From: Circinella minor
Taxonomy: Eukaryota > Mucoromycota > Mucoromycetes > Mucorales > Lichtheimiaceae
Reading direction: 5' to 3'
Assembly: GCA_016758965.1 (NCBI GenBank)
Contig: JAEPRB010000100.1
Coordinates: 1-64,000 of the forward strand
DNA length: 64,000 nucleotides
This document shows positions 35,701-48,889 of this stretch, piece by piece. The notes under the pieces were generated by a model that worked only from the letters and a program-made list of their open reading frames with translations, was not told the DNA's origin and searched no databases. The position numbers were made by a program, and so were the translations under genes. Position 1 is the first letter of the stretch; the number at the start of each line of letters is the position of its first letter.

Positions 35701-36005
35701 CTTGCAGTGGTAAATATAATGACAACAAATAAAAGTACACATAAAAAGAGAGAGAACTCACAGTTTTTATTTATGCATAATCAAATGTATAGCGTCTCAA
35801 CTTGGCCATGACTCATGCGGAAGAACTAGGTTATACAAAGCCTATCCCAAAACCTACTGATGATAAAAAGCGTTATTCTGTTTCTTTACCAGCTATGGCT
35901 GCTGCTACTACAAAGGATAACAATAGCAATAATACTTCTTCTACTAATACTACTAGCACACCTCCTCCTACCAGTCCAACTGCTGGTACAGCTACTGCTA
36001 ATTAA
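32766..36005 (+). CDS. Iml2/TTC39-family tetratricopeptide protein
   Basis: Ten exons join in frame to 750 residues: 32766–33117, 33206–33290, 33436–33482, 33568–33575, 33674–33992, 34114–34213, 34323–34478, 34627–35490, 35601–35709, 35793–36005. After a disordered Ser/Pro-rich start come the family landmarks: FNNRFMSAKTLFEQRA, LYALALSSMAFLKAVMT, ECCLLIAVLQLLQESV, GSVHLILSALPAKIWKAVSILGW and ALYLFFAGRTSR, then helical repeats to about 700. The tail is low-complexity Ser/Thr/Pro. Yeast Iml2 clears protein inclusions at lipid droplets and mitochondria; animal TTC39 proteins relate to lipid metabolism. Exon 4 is 8 nt long and supplies the conserved AVM of FLKAVMT, which supports it. Confidence 0.9.
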
Positions 36006-36579
36006 TAGTTTTTTTTTATTTATTTATTCAACTTTCTTTCTTATTTTCTTCTTCTTTCTGTACATTATTATTTATTTCTGATTATATGATAATCTTATTT
36101 TTATCTATTAAAACCAAACACCTTATACATATATTTGATATTATTCAATCATTATTATCACTGGTTGTTTACTATCATCGTTGGTATTGTTGTGAAAGGT
36201 TTTATACTTGAGTATACAAAATTATTCGCTGCGGAATAAAGAAAAAAAGAATCTGAAGTAGTAGTTATGGGAAGACTAATTGACTTGAACCCAATAAGTT
36301 AAAAAAGTAAGAGAGGGAAGAAAACAGGATAGAAGTGTGCACATGATTACCATTATTTTGCAAAAACAAGATATAACACAACAAGCACTTTAATATTTAT
36401 ATGTAAATATATATACGCACACAAGGGCAATGGATACTGTTGGGTGCGAGACAACTTATTCCCCAGACACTATAAAATTTCCCATATTATTTTCTTTCAT
36501 CTTTCCTTCCCTTTTTTTTTATTCTTTTATTCTTCTTTTACAGACTTTTTAACAGAAATTTTTATCAAAAGAAAAAAAA
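36006..36579. other. Intergenic region
   Basis: About 570 bp between two plus-strand genes. A CT-rich tract (36493–36540) precedes the next gene. No ORF or element seen. Confidence 0.4.
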
Positions 36580-37276
36580 ATGACTCGAACCAAGAAGGAC
36601 CCTTATGCTGTCAAACATGAAAAACATGTAGCACGGTTAGTATCAATATATAGAAGTTATATAATAATAGGTTATTATTAGTTGCTATTGTTCAAAGTAA
36701 AGAGAAAAAAAAAACAAAAAGGAAAAACAAAAACAAAATAAGGTTTTTTTTTTATTTTGATGGAAGAAAATTTCTTTTCCTTATCACTATAACTAATAAA
36801 TCCCTATGCTTATTTCTTCTTGAAACAAAAAAAAAAGAAATGGTTTGACTGATATCCGTAGTCCACTCAAGAAAGGTGGCTCCGGTGGTGGGAATTGGGG
36901 CTCTTTGAATGATCAACTTGCTGATGTGAAAGAGTACGGTCCATAATAATAATAATATAATAATAGCAAATAATAATGAAAAAATGTCACGCGATTGTCT
37001 TCTCACCACTGGTTTAAAAATATATTATATATTCTACTCACAGTGATTATCGTGAACAAGCTGCTGCTGAAGCTAAGAAGGATACTAAGCTTCAGGCAAA
37101 TAAAAATTATTCTAATTAATATCAAGAATAGTGTGTATACATTCGAATCATTGTATTAACTCTTCCTTTTATATTTAATTTAGCTTGTGGATTCTGAAGT
37201 GTTTGAACACTTACATCGTCGTGGAGAACAACGAGTTATTGAACGCCAAATGAATAATCTTGAAAATGATCACTAA
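36580..37276 (+). CDS. Small Stf2/Tma10-like protein, 98 residues
   Basis: Four exons (36580–36635, 36838–36933, 37044–37095, 37184–37276) join in frame. The central segment SPLKKGGSGGGNWGSLNDQLADVKEDY follows the pattern (basic, GSGxGNWG, acidic) of the yeast Stf2/Tma10 group, short disordered proteins linked to ATP synthase regulation, ribosome association and desiccation tolerance. The remainder is charged and helical (REQAAAEAKKDTKLQ, EHLHRRGEQRVIERQMNN). The third intron begins GC (CAG|GCAAAT) and ends TTTAG. If it is retained, the protein would instead end ANKNYSN after residue 68. The family assignment rests on one motif. Confidence 0.7.
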
Positions 37277-37775
37277 TAATAAGTCATTATAATGACACAA
37301 CAAATCAACATAGCACAAATATTATAGCAATCATCCGTATTTTCTTTTTCTTTATTTTTTTTTTACCCAATGGATTATCATATATGTATACCTTTTGTAG
37401 CAATTATAATCAGTCGAATACTTTTTTTTTTCAATATCTCCCTTAACATTTTTCATTACCCAAATCAATACCATCCCCCCCCTTTTTTTTTTTTTACTTT
37501 GACAATGCTTTTCTTTCTTTCATCAACCCTGACCCATCCCCCCCTTTTTCCATTCTTTCTTCGCACGTTTCTTTTTATTTTTTTTATCAACATACGCGCA
37601 CATACTTTGATAGTAATGAAAAAAAAACGAACCCTTCTTTTTTTTCTTTCCCCCCCTTTGTGTAATAAAGTTACCATATACTCAATCAATCAATCAATCA
37701 ATCATACATACTCTTTTTATAAAATGATACTTTGATAATAATAATAAAAAAAAGTCAGAGGTTTGGATATAAATA
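37277..37775. other. Convergent intergenic region
   Basis: About 500 bp between convergent genes, with T- and C-runs (37478–37496, 37538–37550) and a CAAT microsatellite (37683–37703). No gene seen. Confidence 0.45.
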
Positions 37776-38894
37776 TCAATCATCACCATCATCCTCATCA
37801 GCTTTTATTATTAATAAAGATCCGTTTTGTTTTTCCATCAATTGTTCTTTTTCCTTTTCCAATTTTTTAAACTTTTCTTCCAATACAGTTAATTCACGAA
37901 TAGAATTGGCTTGCTCTATAATCTGCAATGTTGCTATTTATGTATAAATAATATAAGTAAAAAAAAACTTTGTTTTCATTTAACCTCCTTAATCCCCCCA
38001 AACACCCCCCCCCCGAATTCCCTCACTCTCACTTTTTTTTTATACCTGTCTTAAAATGATCTTGCGAAACTCTTAATGATGGTGACACAAGTATTCCAAA
38101 CCAATGTAAAGGATCTCGACGACCTGTAGTTTTTATAATTGTATTATCATTATTATTATTGCTGTTGGATTTTCGTTTCCCTGGTCGTTTTTCATTCATT
38201 TCATATTCGTTTTTATCCGCTGTATCATTAAAATTTTCATCTTGAACCCATTCAGTTATATGTTGGTTTGATTTACGTCGACGTTGTCTTAAGGAAGATT
38301 TCTTTTTTATTACGTTGGATGATGTAGTAGTAGTTGTTGTTATGGTATTAGTAGTATTAGTAGTAGTAGTGGTAGTATCTGATGATGTTGTATTGGTAGT
38401 ATCATCAACAGTGGATGATGGATCTAAAGGTACAATTCTGTTATTATTCTCTTTATCCACAGTACTAATAAAAAAATGTATTCAAAGAAAAAAAAATTTC
38501 ACATGGTTAGAATCACGAATCACATTAAATAATACAATAACACTCCTCCTCCCTTTATATTTATATAAACATACACTCTGGCTTGTGCCTTCATTCGTTC
38601 ATCATAGGAACATTGTGAGATTTTCCCGGAACCCATGGTATATTTCGCATGCGCTAGGTTTAGGAATCCCTATTTTGTTTTAACTATTCAATATACATGC
38701 CAAAGAAAAAAAAACTTAAAGTATGACAATAATAATAATAGTAATAATAAAATTACCTGTTGTAACTGACTAGTTGTTATCTGCCATGTTTGGGTATATT
38801 CTTCCAACTTGTCAAGGTACGTAAGTGCTAATGCGTCAAGTTCTTTACAAATAGTTTCTATCGTTCTGGTTTCTCCATTACTATGATTCTGCAT
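37776..38894 (-). CDS. VMA22: V-ATPase assembly factor Vma22 (CCDC115-like)
   Basis: Four exons (38894–38757, 38669–38575, 38464–38046, 37933–37776) join in frame to 269 residues. The N-terminal coiled coil (TICKELDALALTYLDKLEEY) is followed by LNLAHAKYTMGSGKISQCSYDERMKAQARV, matching the CCDC115/Vma22 family core. An insert of Thr, Ser and Asn repeats (about 95–125) separates it from the diagnostic DPLHWFGILVSPSLRVSQDHFKTGIATLQ and a C-terminal coiled coil (LTVLEEKFKKLEKEKEQLMEK) ending in an acidic tail. In yeast Vma22 works with Vma12 and Vma21 at the ER to build the V0 sector. The low-complexity insert makes it longer than human CCDC115 (180 residues). Confidence 0.88.
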
Positions 38895-40270
38895 TTGTAA
38901 ACTTGAAGTTTGTGTAAAGTAATAATTTTTATTAGAACAATAAAAAAAAAAGTTGTATATAAAGTAAAAGAGGAGGGGGAAAAGAAGGGAAAGAAGAGAA
39001 ACTAGTTTTTGAAAAATCCCACTTTAACTTGACCTCCGAAAACTCTGAATCGAACTATATAAAACTTCCCTTTGTCTTTCTCTTTGTTCGCTGCATAAAA
39101 TCGCCTTCCCTGGGTAGTCCAGTAATTTTTTTTTTCTACTTTTTCTCTTAGCAACAAAATATTTTTGTTACCAGTCAATAAAAAAAAATCTTTTTTGTAG
39201 ACGTAGTATTCTAGAACCAGGAACACTGGCAACGTAAAAAACATTCTACTCGGTTTTATTTTTTATTTTTATTTTCGTCAAAGTGCGATTACATTACCAA
39301 GATGAAACCTGGACACTGGCGGCGAAGAAAAAAAAAAGTTTAGCAACCCTCGATCGTTTGATTTCAGTACACTATTTCATTCACTATAAAAATACTTGAT
39401 TGTGGGAGCAGTATTTCTTCATTTAATTACGGTAGCCAGAATGAGACTAATTCTTTATGAGGGAACTTCACAACCACCAAATAAGTGTTTCTTCAGAATA
39501 AAATACGTGTTCATGGAACACACTCGGATAAAGCATTATTTATGTATTTATGTAACATAGACAGTTTCCCATTTAGATAAAAGAATGTGTTATTATAATT
39601 ACTTTTTATTTTTTATGCTGTATAAAACATTATTATCTTTTTTCATTAACAAGAAAAACCAATCGCTGCTTGTTATATATGATAGAACTTACTGAATACC
39701 AACAACCTGCAAATGGGATGGATTGTAATCAAACATTATGCTATTTTCTCTTCTTGTGAAGGAAAATCAAATCTAACATATGCTCTTAACAACGAATACG
39801 TAGATAGTTGTTTTTTTCACAAAAAGTATCTATTTGGGGAACCGATTTAAATGTAACAAGAGCTTCTTTATAAAGAACATTTTGACAATTCAATGTCCTT
39901 CGCGTACTAAAATATCCACTTCCTACTTTATTATCAAAGTTGATATTGATAATACCAGACAGCTTGCGATATTTCCTATACATTGCCTGTCCTTGAATAA
40001 ATTAGTGTTTTTTTTTTTATTCTTATTATTATGGGGAAAGAAAAATGTTGCTATGCTTGCTTTCCAGCAAACTAAAAATGTAGCAATAAAATTATCAATT
40101 CCTTCCACGAACATACAAACAAGTTATTTGTTACTATTATGGCAATCTATATTACACAGTCAACAAGGAATTTTTTTCTTCTATTATTCTGGACACAGTA
40201 TATTGTAAATAAAAATACTACTGTTGCTCGTACTTTTTTTTAAAAAAAAAAAAAAAATTAATGAAGTGAC
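38895..40270. other. Intergenic region between divergent genes
   Basis: About 1.4 kb. An 80-codon minus frame at 39244–39002 lies upstream of Vma22 but has no coding character I trust. A-runs at 40247–40257 lie just before the next start codon. Nothing else seen. Confidence 0.4.
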
Positions 40271-43200
40271 ATGGCGTCATCAACAAGACAAAACTCGGAA
40301 AACAATAAAAGTAGATTCATTTTATCTAGTTCACCGACTTCAATTGATTCAACATCTTCACCACAAGCTCGATCACTTGAACGTTCTTTCAATCGTAATA
40401 ATATTTCTCCGTCTATGAGTGGTGAAATTGAAGTCATTCTTGACGATGGAACTTTACAACGACGTAAAGTATCTCTAACAAGTCTTAATGATACAGAAGC
40501 AACGTAAAGCAAAAATCAAATTATGCATAATTATTGGTAACACATACAACTATTTTTAGCTCTTACATATTATTATTTTATTTTATTTTCAGTAGGATAA
40601 CAGGAATATCTTCTTCTTCTTCTACGACACAGAGGCCTAATAATACAGTAGCCAATGATAGAACTCCTTTATTAAGTTCTACAGATCACACAACAATGTA
40701 TATGGGCCGTGATCCTGCAACATCAGGTGCATCTTCGTCGTATTACACAAGTTCAAGCGAAGAAGATGAAGATAGTTCTTGCTCTGATGAATATGACAAT
40801 GATGCTCACCATGAACAAAATAACAGTAACGGTGGCTATCGTTTTCTTGGACCGAAATATGCTCTTACATGGCCTACATTTGATACACAGCAAAAACGTG
40901 TTCTTAAATGTAGTTTTGCCTATTTTTTCGCATCCTTATTTACTTTTTTACCATTTTTGAATAACTTAATTGGTCATAATCGTACATCAAGTCATTTAGT
41001 AGCAACGGCAACAGTCTTTTTTAATCCTGCAAAGACATTGGGTGGCATGGTGGAAGCTGCTGCTTATGGATGGGGTTATGTCCTTTTCGCATTATTTACT
41101 TGTCTTGGATCCATGGCAACGACTGATTTTTTTGTTGATCGTAACATGTATGGTGTTGCACATGGTATCTCATTATTAATTTGGTTGGGTGGCGCAACAT
41201 TTGTCGTGTCGTTTTTAAAGGCTTACTGGAATAAACCTCCTGTATCAACTGGTAAACGTCTATATCTATTATTTTTTTTTCTTTTAAAAATACGTATACA
41301 TTGGAAACAAACAAATAATCAAAGAATATACACACTTAATATACAAATGTTATCGAAAAAAAAATTATAGCATCTAGTTTATGTTTTATTATCATATTCA
41401 TTATTGTGGTACGTGAAGGGTCAGCAAATCGAGGTGATTTTGATATTACTCGGATCCAAGAAATTAGCAGTGCCGTAGCTACCGGTACTGTCATTACTGT
41501 TCTATGTTGTGTTTTTATTTGGCCTGAATCAGCAGTAACCCAACTCAAGTAAAGTATTCAATTTTTACTAAATCTGGAAGAGTGAATAGGTATGATAGCA
41601 ATGAACTTAAACTGATATATATTATAGAAAAGATACTGAATCAATTCTTGGTTCCTACCGTGTACTTTTAAAATTATTGACCAAAACATTTACATTGGAT
41701 GAAGATTTACCTCAATTTGAAGCTAACAAGGAATTACAAAAAGCTATTGAATCATATCGATCCAGTTTTACAGAACTTTCGAAATCATTGCATGAAGCCA
41801 AATTGGAAATTGGATGTCAAAAAAATTCAATTGAACGTGCCAAAGAATATGATGATGTGGTTGCCTGTATGCATAGATTAGCACAGTATGTAGGCGGTTT
41901 GCGTAGTAGTTGTGGTATTCAATTTGAACGTATCGGTACTCAGTCAGACCCAGAACGGCAAGCTATGTCTGCTGGCTTACATACAAAAAAGAAATCTAAA
42001 AAGGATCATCATGACTCGGATGGAGTATGGAATATTCGTGCTGGATACCATCGACGGAAATTTCAAGATGAAATAAAAAGACAAAAGACAATGATGGGTG
42101 ACGGTCATATCCATCGAACTCTGTCAACACCGCAACAACCATTACATGAACGACACCATGGTTATACGGATATGGGATATAATCAGCATCATTTTGATAA
42201 TACTGGCAATGCTAATAGTAGCAACGACACTAAAATAGATAGCAGCAAAAATGCTTCATTGCTTGAGTTTATACATACTATTCGACAACCACTCAAGTCA
42301 CTTGCATATACTTGCAAGCAAACATTATATAGTTTACAAAGCAATCGTCAAGGCAAAAATACCAAGAAATTAACGCGAAATATGAGAAAAGCTTTGGCAT
42401 TATTTGAAATAGCTCAACGACATGCTGTACGCAATATCTATCAGCATCATCAATCGAGTCTTGCAGCAGGGGATGTTTATGTACCAGGAGAAGATGCATT
42501 TTTGGTTTATTTCTTTGCGTTCAATATGATTGAATTTGCTACCGAACTGATACATCTGGTAGATTCAATTGACAAGTTGGGAGAACCTCCTACAGAATCA
42601 ACAGGTCGTTGGTGGTTCAAGTGGATGCGTAAAAGACGGTCTGAACCATTACAAGTAGCACCCGATGGGCACTATAATAGTGTATTTGCTGTGAATGAAC
42701 GTAATATGAGAGCAACACTTCATACACCCACACCAACAACACGGTGGCGGAAACTAATGTTGGATATTTGGGAATTCAGCCAGTTATTAAAACAGCAAAC
42801 CGTTCAATATGCAATCAAGTCAACAGTGGGAGCAATTATTTTGGCTACTCCATTATTTTTGGAATCTACAGGGCCTTGGCTTCGTCAATGGCGAATGGAA
42901 TGGGCTTTGATTACGGTAATAATAACAACTTATCATTCTATTTTATTCCATATTATACAGTTTACTAATTAAACAAAATAAAACATTGATAACAGCTTAT
43001 GGTAGTAATGAACCCAACAATTGGAAGGACCAACGTTGTAGCCGTTTATCGTATATTATCAACCATGGTTGGAGTATTCGTCGCTGCTTTATTTTATAGT
43101 TTATTTCCTGCTAACATATATGTATTACCTATCCTAACATGGCTTTTTTCCATACCAAATTTTTGGGGTATTTTGTACCACAAGCATGGTAAAATTGGTC

Positions 43201-44304
43201 AGTTTACATTATTGGCGTATAATTTGGTTATGCTTAACAAGTATAATGATAGAGAGACCAATAGAATAAGTGTTGAATGGCTCGCATGGCAAAGGTTCCT
43301 CGCAATTATTGTTGGTGTTGTGTTTGGCTTATTTATGAGTTCATGTGTGTGGCCTTATGAAGGTATTAGAATACATTTATTATTATTAGATATAGAGAAG
43401 GGGAGGAGTGAAAAGAAATAGTTTTTACTTTAGCTATATAATTCTTACTTATTATTCTTCTATGATGTTATTGTGTTTTTTTATATATAGCCAGGACTGA
43501 ACTTCGCAAATCGTTATCCGATCTCTTGATTCAATTAGGTTGGGTTTATCGTAAACTCTTATCAGTCTACACCAAACCTCTTAATGATGATCAAAATCTT
43601 ACAGTTCGACAAGAACGTGCTATTGCCACACAAAATTTTATGACACTTGAACTAAAAATTCAGCGCAGCTTAACCGATCTTAGTACATTACTATCACATG
43701 CACCTAATGAATTTCGTCTCAAAGGTGCATTTCCTACAGAATCGTATCGCTTAATGTTAAGATCATGCCGTAACATTGCAGACAAGTTTTTAGCCATGCG
43801 AACAGTTATTTTTAAAGATGCATGGATAGAACAAGTCCATCAAGATTTTATTTTGCCTGTCAATAAGGAACGGCGTGAAATGGCAGGTGATATCCTGTTA
43901 TATTTTTACTTGTTGGCATCGGCATTACGACTGAAAACACCTTTACCACCTACCTTACCACCAGCAAAACCAGCTTGGGAGCGATTGTTGGCACGGTTAC
44001 GGGAATTACCAGTGGTTCGATCTCAACAGGTGGTGGAGTTGGATAATGTTTATATGTTTTATTATGCCTACATAACTATGATGGAAGATGTGATTCGTGA
44101 AATGGACAAGGTATATATATATATATATATCTACATATTTAAACAGACACAAAAATAGAATTTACTTTTTTTTTCATGCTCTTATGACTGATAACAAAAA
44201 ATATTATTACTGTTTTTGTTTAGATGGGGGATAATATGAAGAAATTATTTGGTTCGTTGGTACCTCAAGATGAATGGTCCAGCCTATTTCCAGAAGACAG
44301 TTGA
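40271..44304 (+). CDS. Large ArAE/Bre4-family membrane protein (putative exporter)
   Basis: Seven exons (40271–40503, 40593–41251, 41371–41548, 41628–42915, 42996–43362, 43491–44110, 44224–44304) join in frame to 1141 residues. A Ser-rich cytosolic N-terminus of about 190 residues with acidic SSSEEDEDSS precedes a first bundle of about six membrane helices (FAYFFASLFTFLPFL, GWGYVLFALFTCLG, ISLLIWLGGATFVVSF, FIIIFIIVV, AVATGTVITVLCCVFIW). A long soluble middle (about 360–750) follows, then a second helix bundle (STVGAIILATPLFL, VVMNPTIGRTNV…TMVGVFVAALFYSLFP, LAIIVGVVFGLFMSS) and a helical C-terminus. Two bundles around a large loop fit the fungal ER-transporter/aromatic acid exporter family that includes yeast Bre4. 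Substrate is unknown. Confidence 0.85.
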
Positions 44305-45211
44305 TAATTTTTTTATAAAAGTGTACAATGATATATCACGAAAAGAACCCTTGAAATAAAAATTACTCTTGTAAAATTGTATAGCTAAAAGGTCATATGA
44401 CATTAATGAAAAAAAATTGACCCTAATATAAATTCCCGTACATACATTCATACATATAACTATACTAGAAGCATATCAGTAGACACATATTTGAGACTCA
44501 TTCTATAACAAATTCCTGCAAAATTATATAGAAAGACATATAAAGACTAGTAACATTTATATTTTGTTATGCATTGTATAAAAAGCCTCTCAATCAATAG
44601 AAAGTGAAAGGATCAAATCGTTTTTTGAACTTTTTTTATTCTCTATTTAAATAATAATGAGGTGATTATTTTAATTATAGATAATGTTAGTTTTTTAATT
44701 TCTTTGCTCTGTCTACATGACGTAGTTTATCGTTAAAAATATTACCAAGGAGAAAGATGTATTGTATATTGTTCTGGATACAATAACACGGTTTATACAA
44801 CGACAACTACTGTTGCAAAAAAAAAAAATTAACAAAAAAACATTCTCTTTAGAACAATATATGATTATAGTCATTGGTGTTGTGAAATATACAGATAGCT
44901 GATGAATGTAACACGGCTTGTCACATTGAAGATGTCCCATCATTTCGAAAACTGGTGAACAGATCATGGTAACTAAGATAAAATAATGCGTATGATAAAA
45001 GAGGGGAAACAATGAATTTAAACATATAGCCCTGCTTGTCAATACCATATTTGCCTTTCGCTTTTTTTTATCTCTCTTTTCCAAGTAACAATTCCGATAT
45101 CAAACTTTAGAGATTTATATTTTAAAATGTATGCATGTGTATATTTTTCTTTTACTTCTTTTCTTTATTCTCCTGTTATTTTTTTTTCTGTTATACGCAT
45201 TTTATTAAAAA
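44305..45211. other. Intergenic region
   Basis: About 900 bp of AT-rich DNA. No gene, RNA or element ends seen. Confidence 0.45.
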
Positions 45212-47523
45212 ATGGTTCATGGTAGTCATTGCCAGGATGGTAAGAAACACATTATTTCTTTAAAAGTAAACACAAGTTATCATCAATAAAGCGCTTATTA
45301 TCATACAATTCTAATTAATAATAAAAACTTGGGGATAAAATCTTATAGATTCATTTACATATATTGCCAATGACAACGAGCGTAGGCCACTGCTCGATAA
45401 TTCTATAAAACGAAAAAATGCTTCGATTACACCTAAAATATATCATGAGATAAAAGAAAATAAGCAGCAAGATTTAAAAAAGAAAGAATTAAGTATCATC
45501 ATCGAAAAAAAAGTGGTCGGTCCTTATGGCCGCATTCTTAACAGCAATTAAACTTAATGGAGTTTGTTATTGCTGGTAAGACTAACATATATTCTTTCCA
45601 TATATATATCTGCATAATATAATATGATGTTAATTTCTAAATATACTTCTTCCACGGGTAGATATGATATTTATTAGGAATTAGGATTAGCTACTGTTGC
45701 ATTTTAATATACGTTTGCCGTCTAAAAGTATTATAATATATAGGGGGTTTTCAAGACTATTACCAACAGGAGGTGTTTGATGATGGAAAGGAGACCAAGA
45801 TGATGTTAACGTTTATTGGAATTACAGTTACAATTTTGCCGATGATTATGCTATCACCAGACCAGGCATTGATATCAAAATTTAAATTTCGAGGAACACT
45901 TCTTTTCGCAACAATACTAATATTTTGTGGACTTGAGTTGGCTTCTTTTTCTACTAAAGTAAGTTTTCAGACATTATTACTTTTATATCCTCCATGCTCA
46001 TATTGAACTTCTAATCTATTATATTTTACTCAATGCGGATTTGGGAATTATATGTGTCGTTGGGATTGTGTTTGGGAACAGGTCTCGGATTACTATCTGC
46101 GGTAATGCGATGTATATAGTTTCTGTTCTTTTTTTTTGCAAAATTTTAAAATTAATACAGATATATATCTATATCTATATAAATAACTGACTCAAAAAAA
46201 TATATAACAGATAAGCACGCGAATACAGGATTTGGTATCTTGGGTGCAAGTATCGGTGTAGCTGGTATAATTATACTATTGATGGTTATTATGATATCTG
46301 ATCGCTTAGGAATTCAGTGGTATGATTTACTTTTTATCAAAATGAGTATAGAATATAATTGATAGAGGTAATCATCCTCAATCGTATTCTGATATTTTAA
46401 TACTAATTTATCTTTAATCTTTAGGACATACCACATTCTTAATCTAATCTTTCTCTTATTTTAACATTATTGCTTTAATTATAATTAAAGAAAATCCAAC
46501 CAGTAATAACAATAGTAGTGATAATTATCAACAGATGATGAGAGATGATCAAGAGAATCAAACTGATGTTGGAAAATTAAAGAAAGTAGACGATGAAGAA
46601 GAAGAAATGGGATGTTCATCTACCTCAGTACGTAATATCGAAAATATATCAACTTTTATTTAAGAATACGAACTTTTTGTTATGGCTTATTATTGGCTTT
46701 CTTCGATCAGCGACCGATTTGATTCCATTTACATTTATTCCTTGTAAGTGCATAATATATTATCAATTTTTTTTGTCAATTTCACTCATTTATGAAAATA
46801 AGCCTACGCTACTTTTATCGGATTATCTCCTTCACAAGGTGTATCATTAATTACAGCCATGTCACTTGCAGCTAGCTTTGATTCAATATTTATAGGGTAC
46901 GTTTTTTTTTTTTTTTTTTTCAAAAACAAGTGTTGCTTTGATTGATGGAGTGTTCTATATTAGTACTAATAAAAAACAAGGTATTAAGCTTATTAGCCGA
47001 TAACTGGTTAGGATAAATTAACACAGTTATTGTGTTCACTGCCGCTTCTTCATTTTCCACATTGATTGGTTGGACTTTTGTATATAATTATCAGCTATTA
47101 CTTTTATATGCAATAGTTTTTGGTTTTTGTAGTAGTTATTATATTATTTTTGGCAAGTGTTAAAATTATTATGTATAATGATTAATAAAAACATTATTTT
47201 ATTATTGATACATTTACATAAATAAGATAATAGTACTAATTGAAAACTGTTACATATTTTTATAGTTATTCCGATTATCATATTGGTGAAATTACTGACC
47301 AAGATACATTTTCACTTGGAGTCTCTATTGTCTATCTTGTAAATACAGCCGGTGTTATTATAGGATCTATTGCAGCCAATTCTATAGAGTCAATTTACAA
47401 TACTGAACTATTTATGACTCATAAGGTGATCTATGTTCTTGTTCCTGCTTCAAGTATTATTCTTCTGGTATATCTCAAGTTGAGGTTAGCAAATATAAAT
47501 GATTATAGTTTTCTATTGATATA
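45212..47523 (+). pseudogene. Decayed MFS transporter (monocarboxylate-transporter type)
   Basis: Fragments of one transporter lie in the right order but cannot be joined in one frame. Clear pieces: MAAFLTAIKLNGVCYCWG (helix 1), then QDYYQQEVFDDGKETKM and helix 2; SFSTKIWELYVSLGLCLGTG; NTGFGILGASIGVAGIII; NFLLWLIIGFLRSATDLIPF; SYATFIGLSPSQGVSLITAM; GLLADNWLG; and the end piece DTFSLGVSIVYLVNTAGVII. Breaks: a frame change at the A8 run (45505–45512), another at the G5 run (45743–45747), no AG acceptor before IWELYV (about 46039), frame loss in the loop near 46210 and again near 46450, an in-frame TAA at 47014–47016, and a frame change near 47285. Short introns still have good donors. The rest of the window is intact, so sequencing error is an unlikely cause. 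Confidence 0.8.
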
Positions 47524-48126
47524 AAACTCCTACTCCATAGAAGAAGAATATTTTGTTTATTTATACGTAGCAATAAATAACAGCTATTTTTTTTTTGAGG
47601 AAATAGAGGCGAAAAAAATTACTATATAGGCTGTGCTGAGAGATTGTTTAAGCAAATAGTTTTGAACAATAAAGGGGAACTTTATCTGTTAAAGAACCTC
47701 CTCTATTCTTATCGACTACTATCGACTTGATATCTCTAATAATTTGGGATGAATTGACGTACGTACAAGCTAGATAAGTACATTTCTCATACGTTATCAT
47801 CCATGCAGATGTAAATGAAAAATTCGACAGACCATTATAAATGATGCATCATAATCTATTGATCTTTCTTATCCATAAAATTTAAATCTTTTATAAATAC
47901 TTTGCTTTGATGTATACATACGTAAATACACAAATATATTTAGAAAAAAAGAACAATACATTTTTTAATAATAATAATAATAATAATTAAAAGGAATATA
48001 AAATATATACAAAGTGGACTTATACAAATTTTACTAAAGGAATAATAAGTGTTAAGTTACACAAAACTGATTTTTTTCCCTATAAATATAATACAGGAAA
48101 ATATCATTGGAATTGCCTTCTTTTTT
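47524..48126. other. Convergent intergenic region
   Basis: About 600 bp. Contains the string AGGCTGTGCTGA (about 47628–47639), seen again at about 51280, and an AAT-type microsatellite near 47967–47987. No gene seen. Confidence 0.4.
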
Positions 48127-48889
48127 TTAAACAATATATTCATCAGAATATACGCGAGGACTGAATGAAAATTGTTGTTGGATTACTTGAGAGATTAACC
48201 ATAATACATGCATAGTTTCACGAGGGAATAAAGAGTAAACCAATGTCCAACCCAATGCACAACGATAAGCGATTGAATGTGTCTTTTTTAAACTAGGATA
48301 ACACCATACTAAAGGTACCAAGACAAGTAAAAGTGATTGAAGAAACAAGAAACTAACATCATCATAATTATCATATTAACTTTTAGTTAATATTTCTTTT
48401 TCTTTTTCCCTTCTTTTCTCAAAAGATAAAATTAACTTACGCTTTTGATTGAGTATAATATAAGTTGGTATTTTCTTTAAGCAAATATACAGAAATGGCA
48501 TAAGCTAATAATTATTGTAAGGTTTTTTAGTTTAACTTTTTTATTTTTGATATTAACATATCACCCACCACCCACCACAAATAGTAATTATTATTTTTAC
48601 CTGGAAACAATTGCTTTAGTTTACCAACTCCATCAGCCATACCTGAAAAGGAACGTCGATATTTATCACTAAAACTTTCAGACACGTCTGTAATGAAGCC
48701 AGCAATAACAAATGTATAAATAGCAACTAATCCTAAACTGATGGTAGCAAAATCAGCAGGAATTTCACTTAATCCCAAACCCATACTCATGGCATAAAGA
48801 ACAATTTGACGAAAGTAATTCCATTGTACCAAAAGAGGTACAGCCACAGTGAAAATACCATAGGAAGTAAGTGTTGTAGATAAAGTCAT
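48127..48889 (-). CDS. Small multi-pass membrane protein, 192 residues
   Basis: Three exons (48889–48601, 48504–48441, 48352–48127) join in frame. The protein has about four hydrophobic segments: near the start (LTSYGIFTVAVPLLVQW), about 45–66 (FATISLGLVAIYTFVIAGFI), about 117–134 (AFLFLQSLLLVLVPLVWCY) and about 145–165 (YRCALGWTLVYSLF…HVLWLISQVI). Between the second and third lies a polar stretch (DVSESFSDKYRRSFSGMADG). I do not recognise the family with confidence. Length and topology resemble yeast Ilm1, an ER membrane protein, but no diagnostic motif supports that. Frame continuity across two introns makes it a real gene. Confidence 0.7.

Noticed and set aside
39002..39244. 80-codon minus frame upstream of Vma22
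   Set aside because: Biased composition (Lys, Phe, Tyr) expected of AT-rich DNA, no splice join to Vma22, no recognisable motif.
45212..47523. Treating the MFS fragments as an intact gene with unusual splicing
   Set aside because: An in-frame stop and frame changes inside helices cannot be removed by any GT–AG or GC–AG intron I could place.
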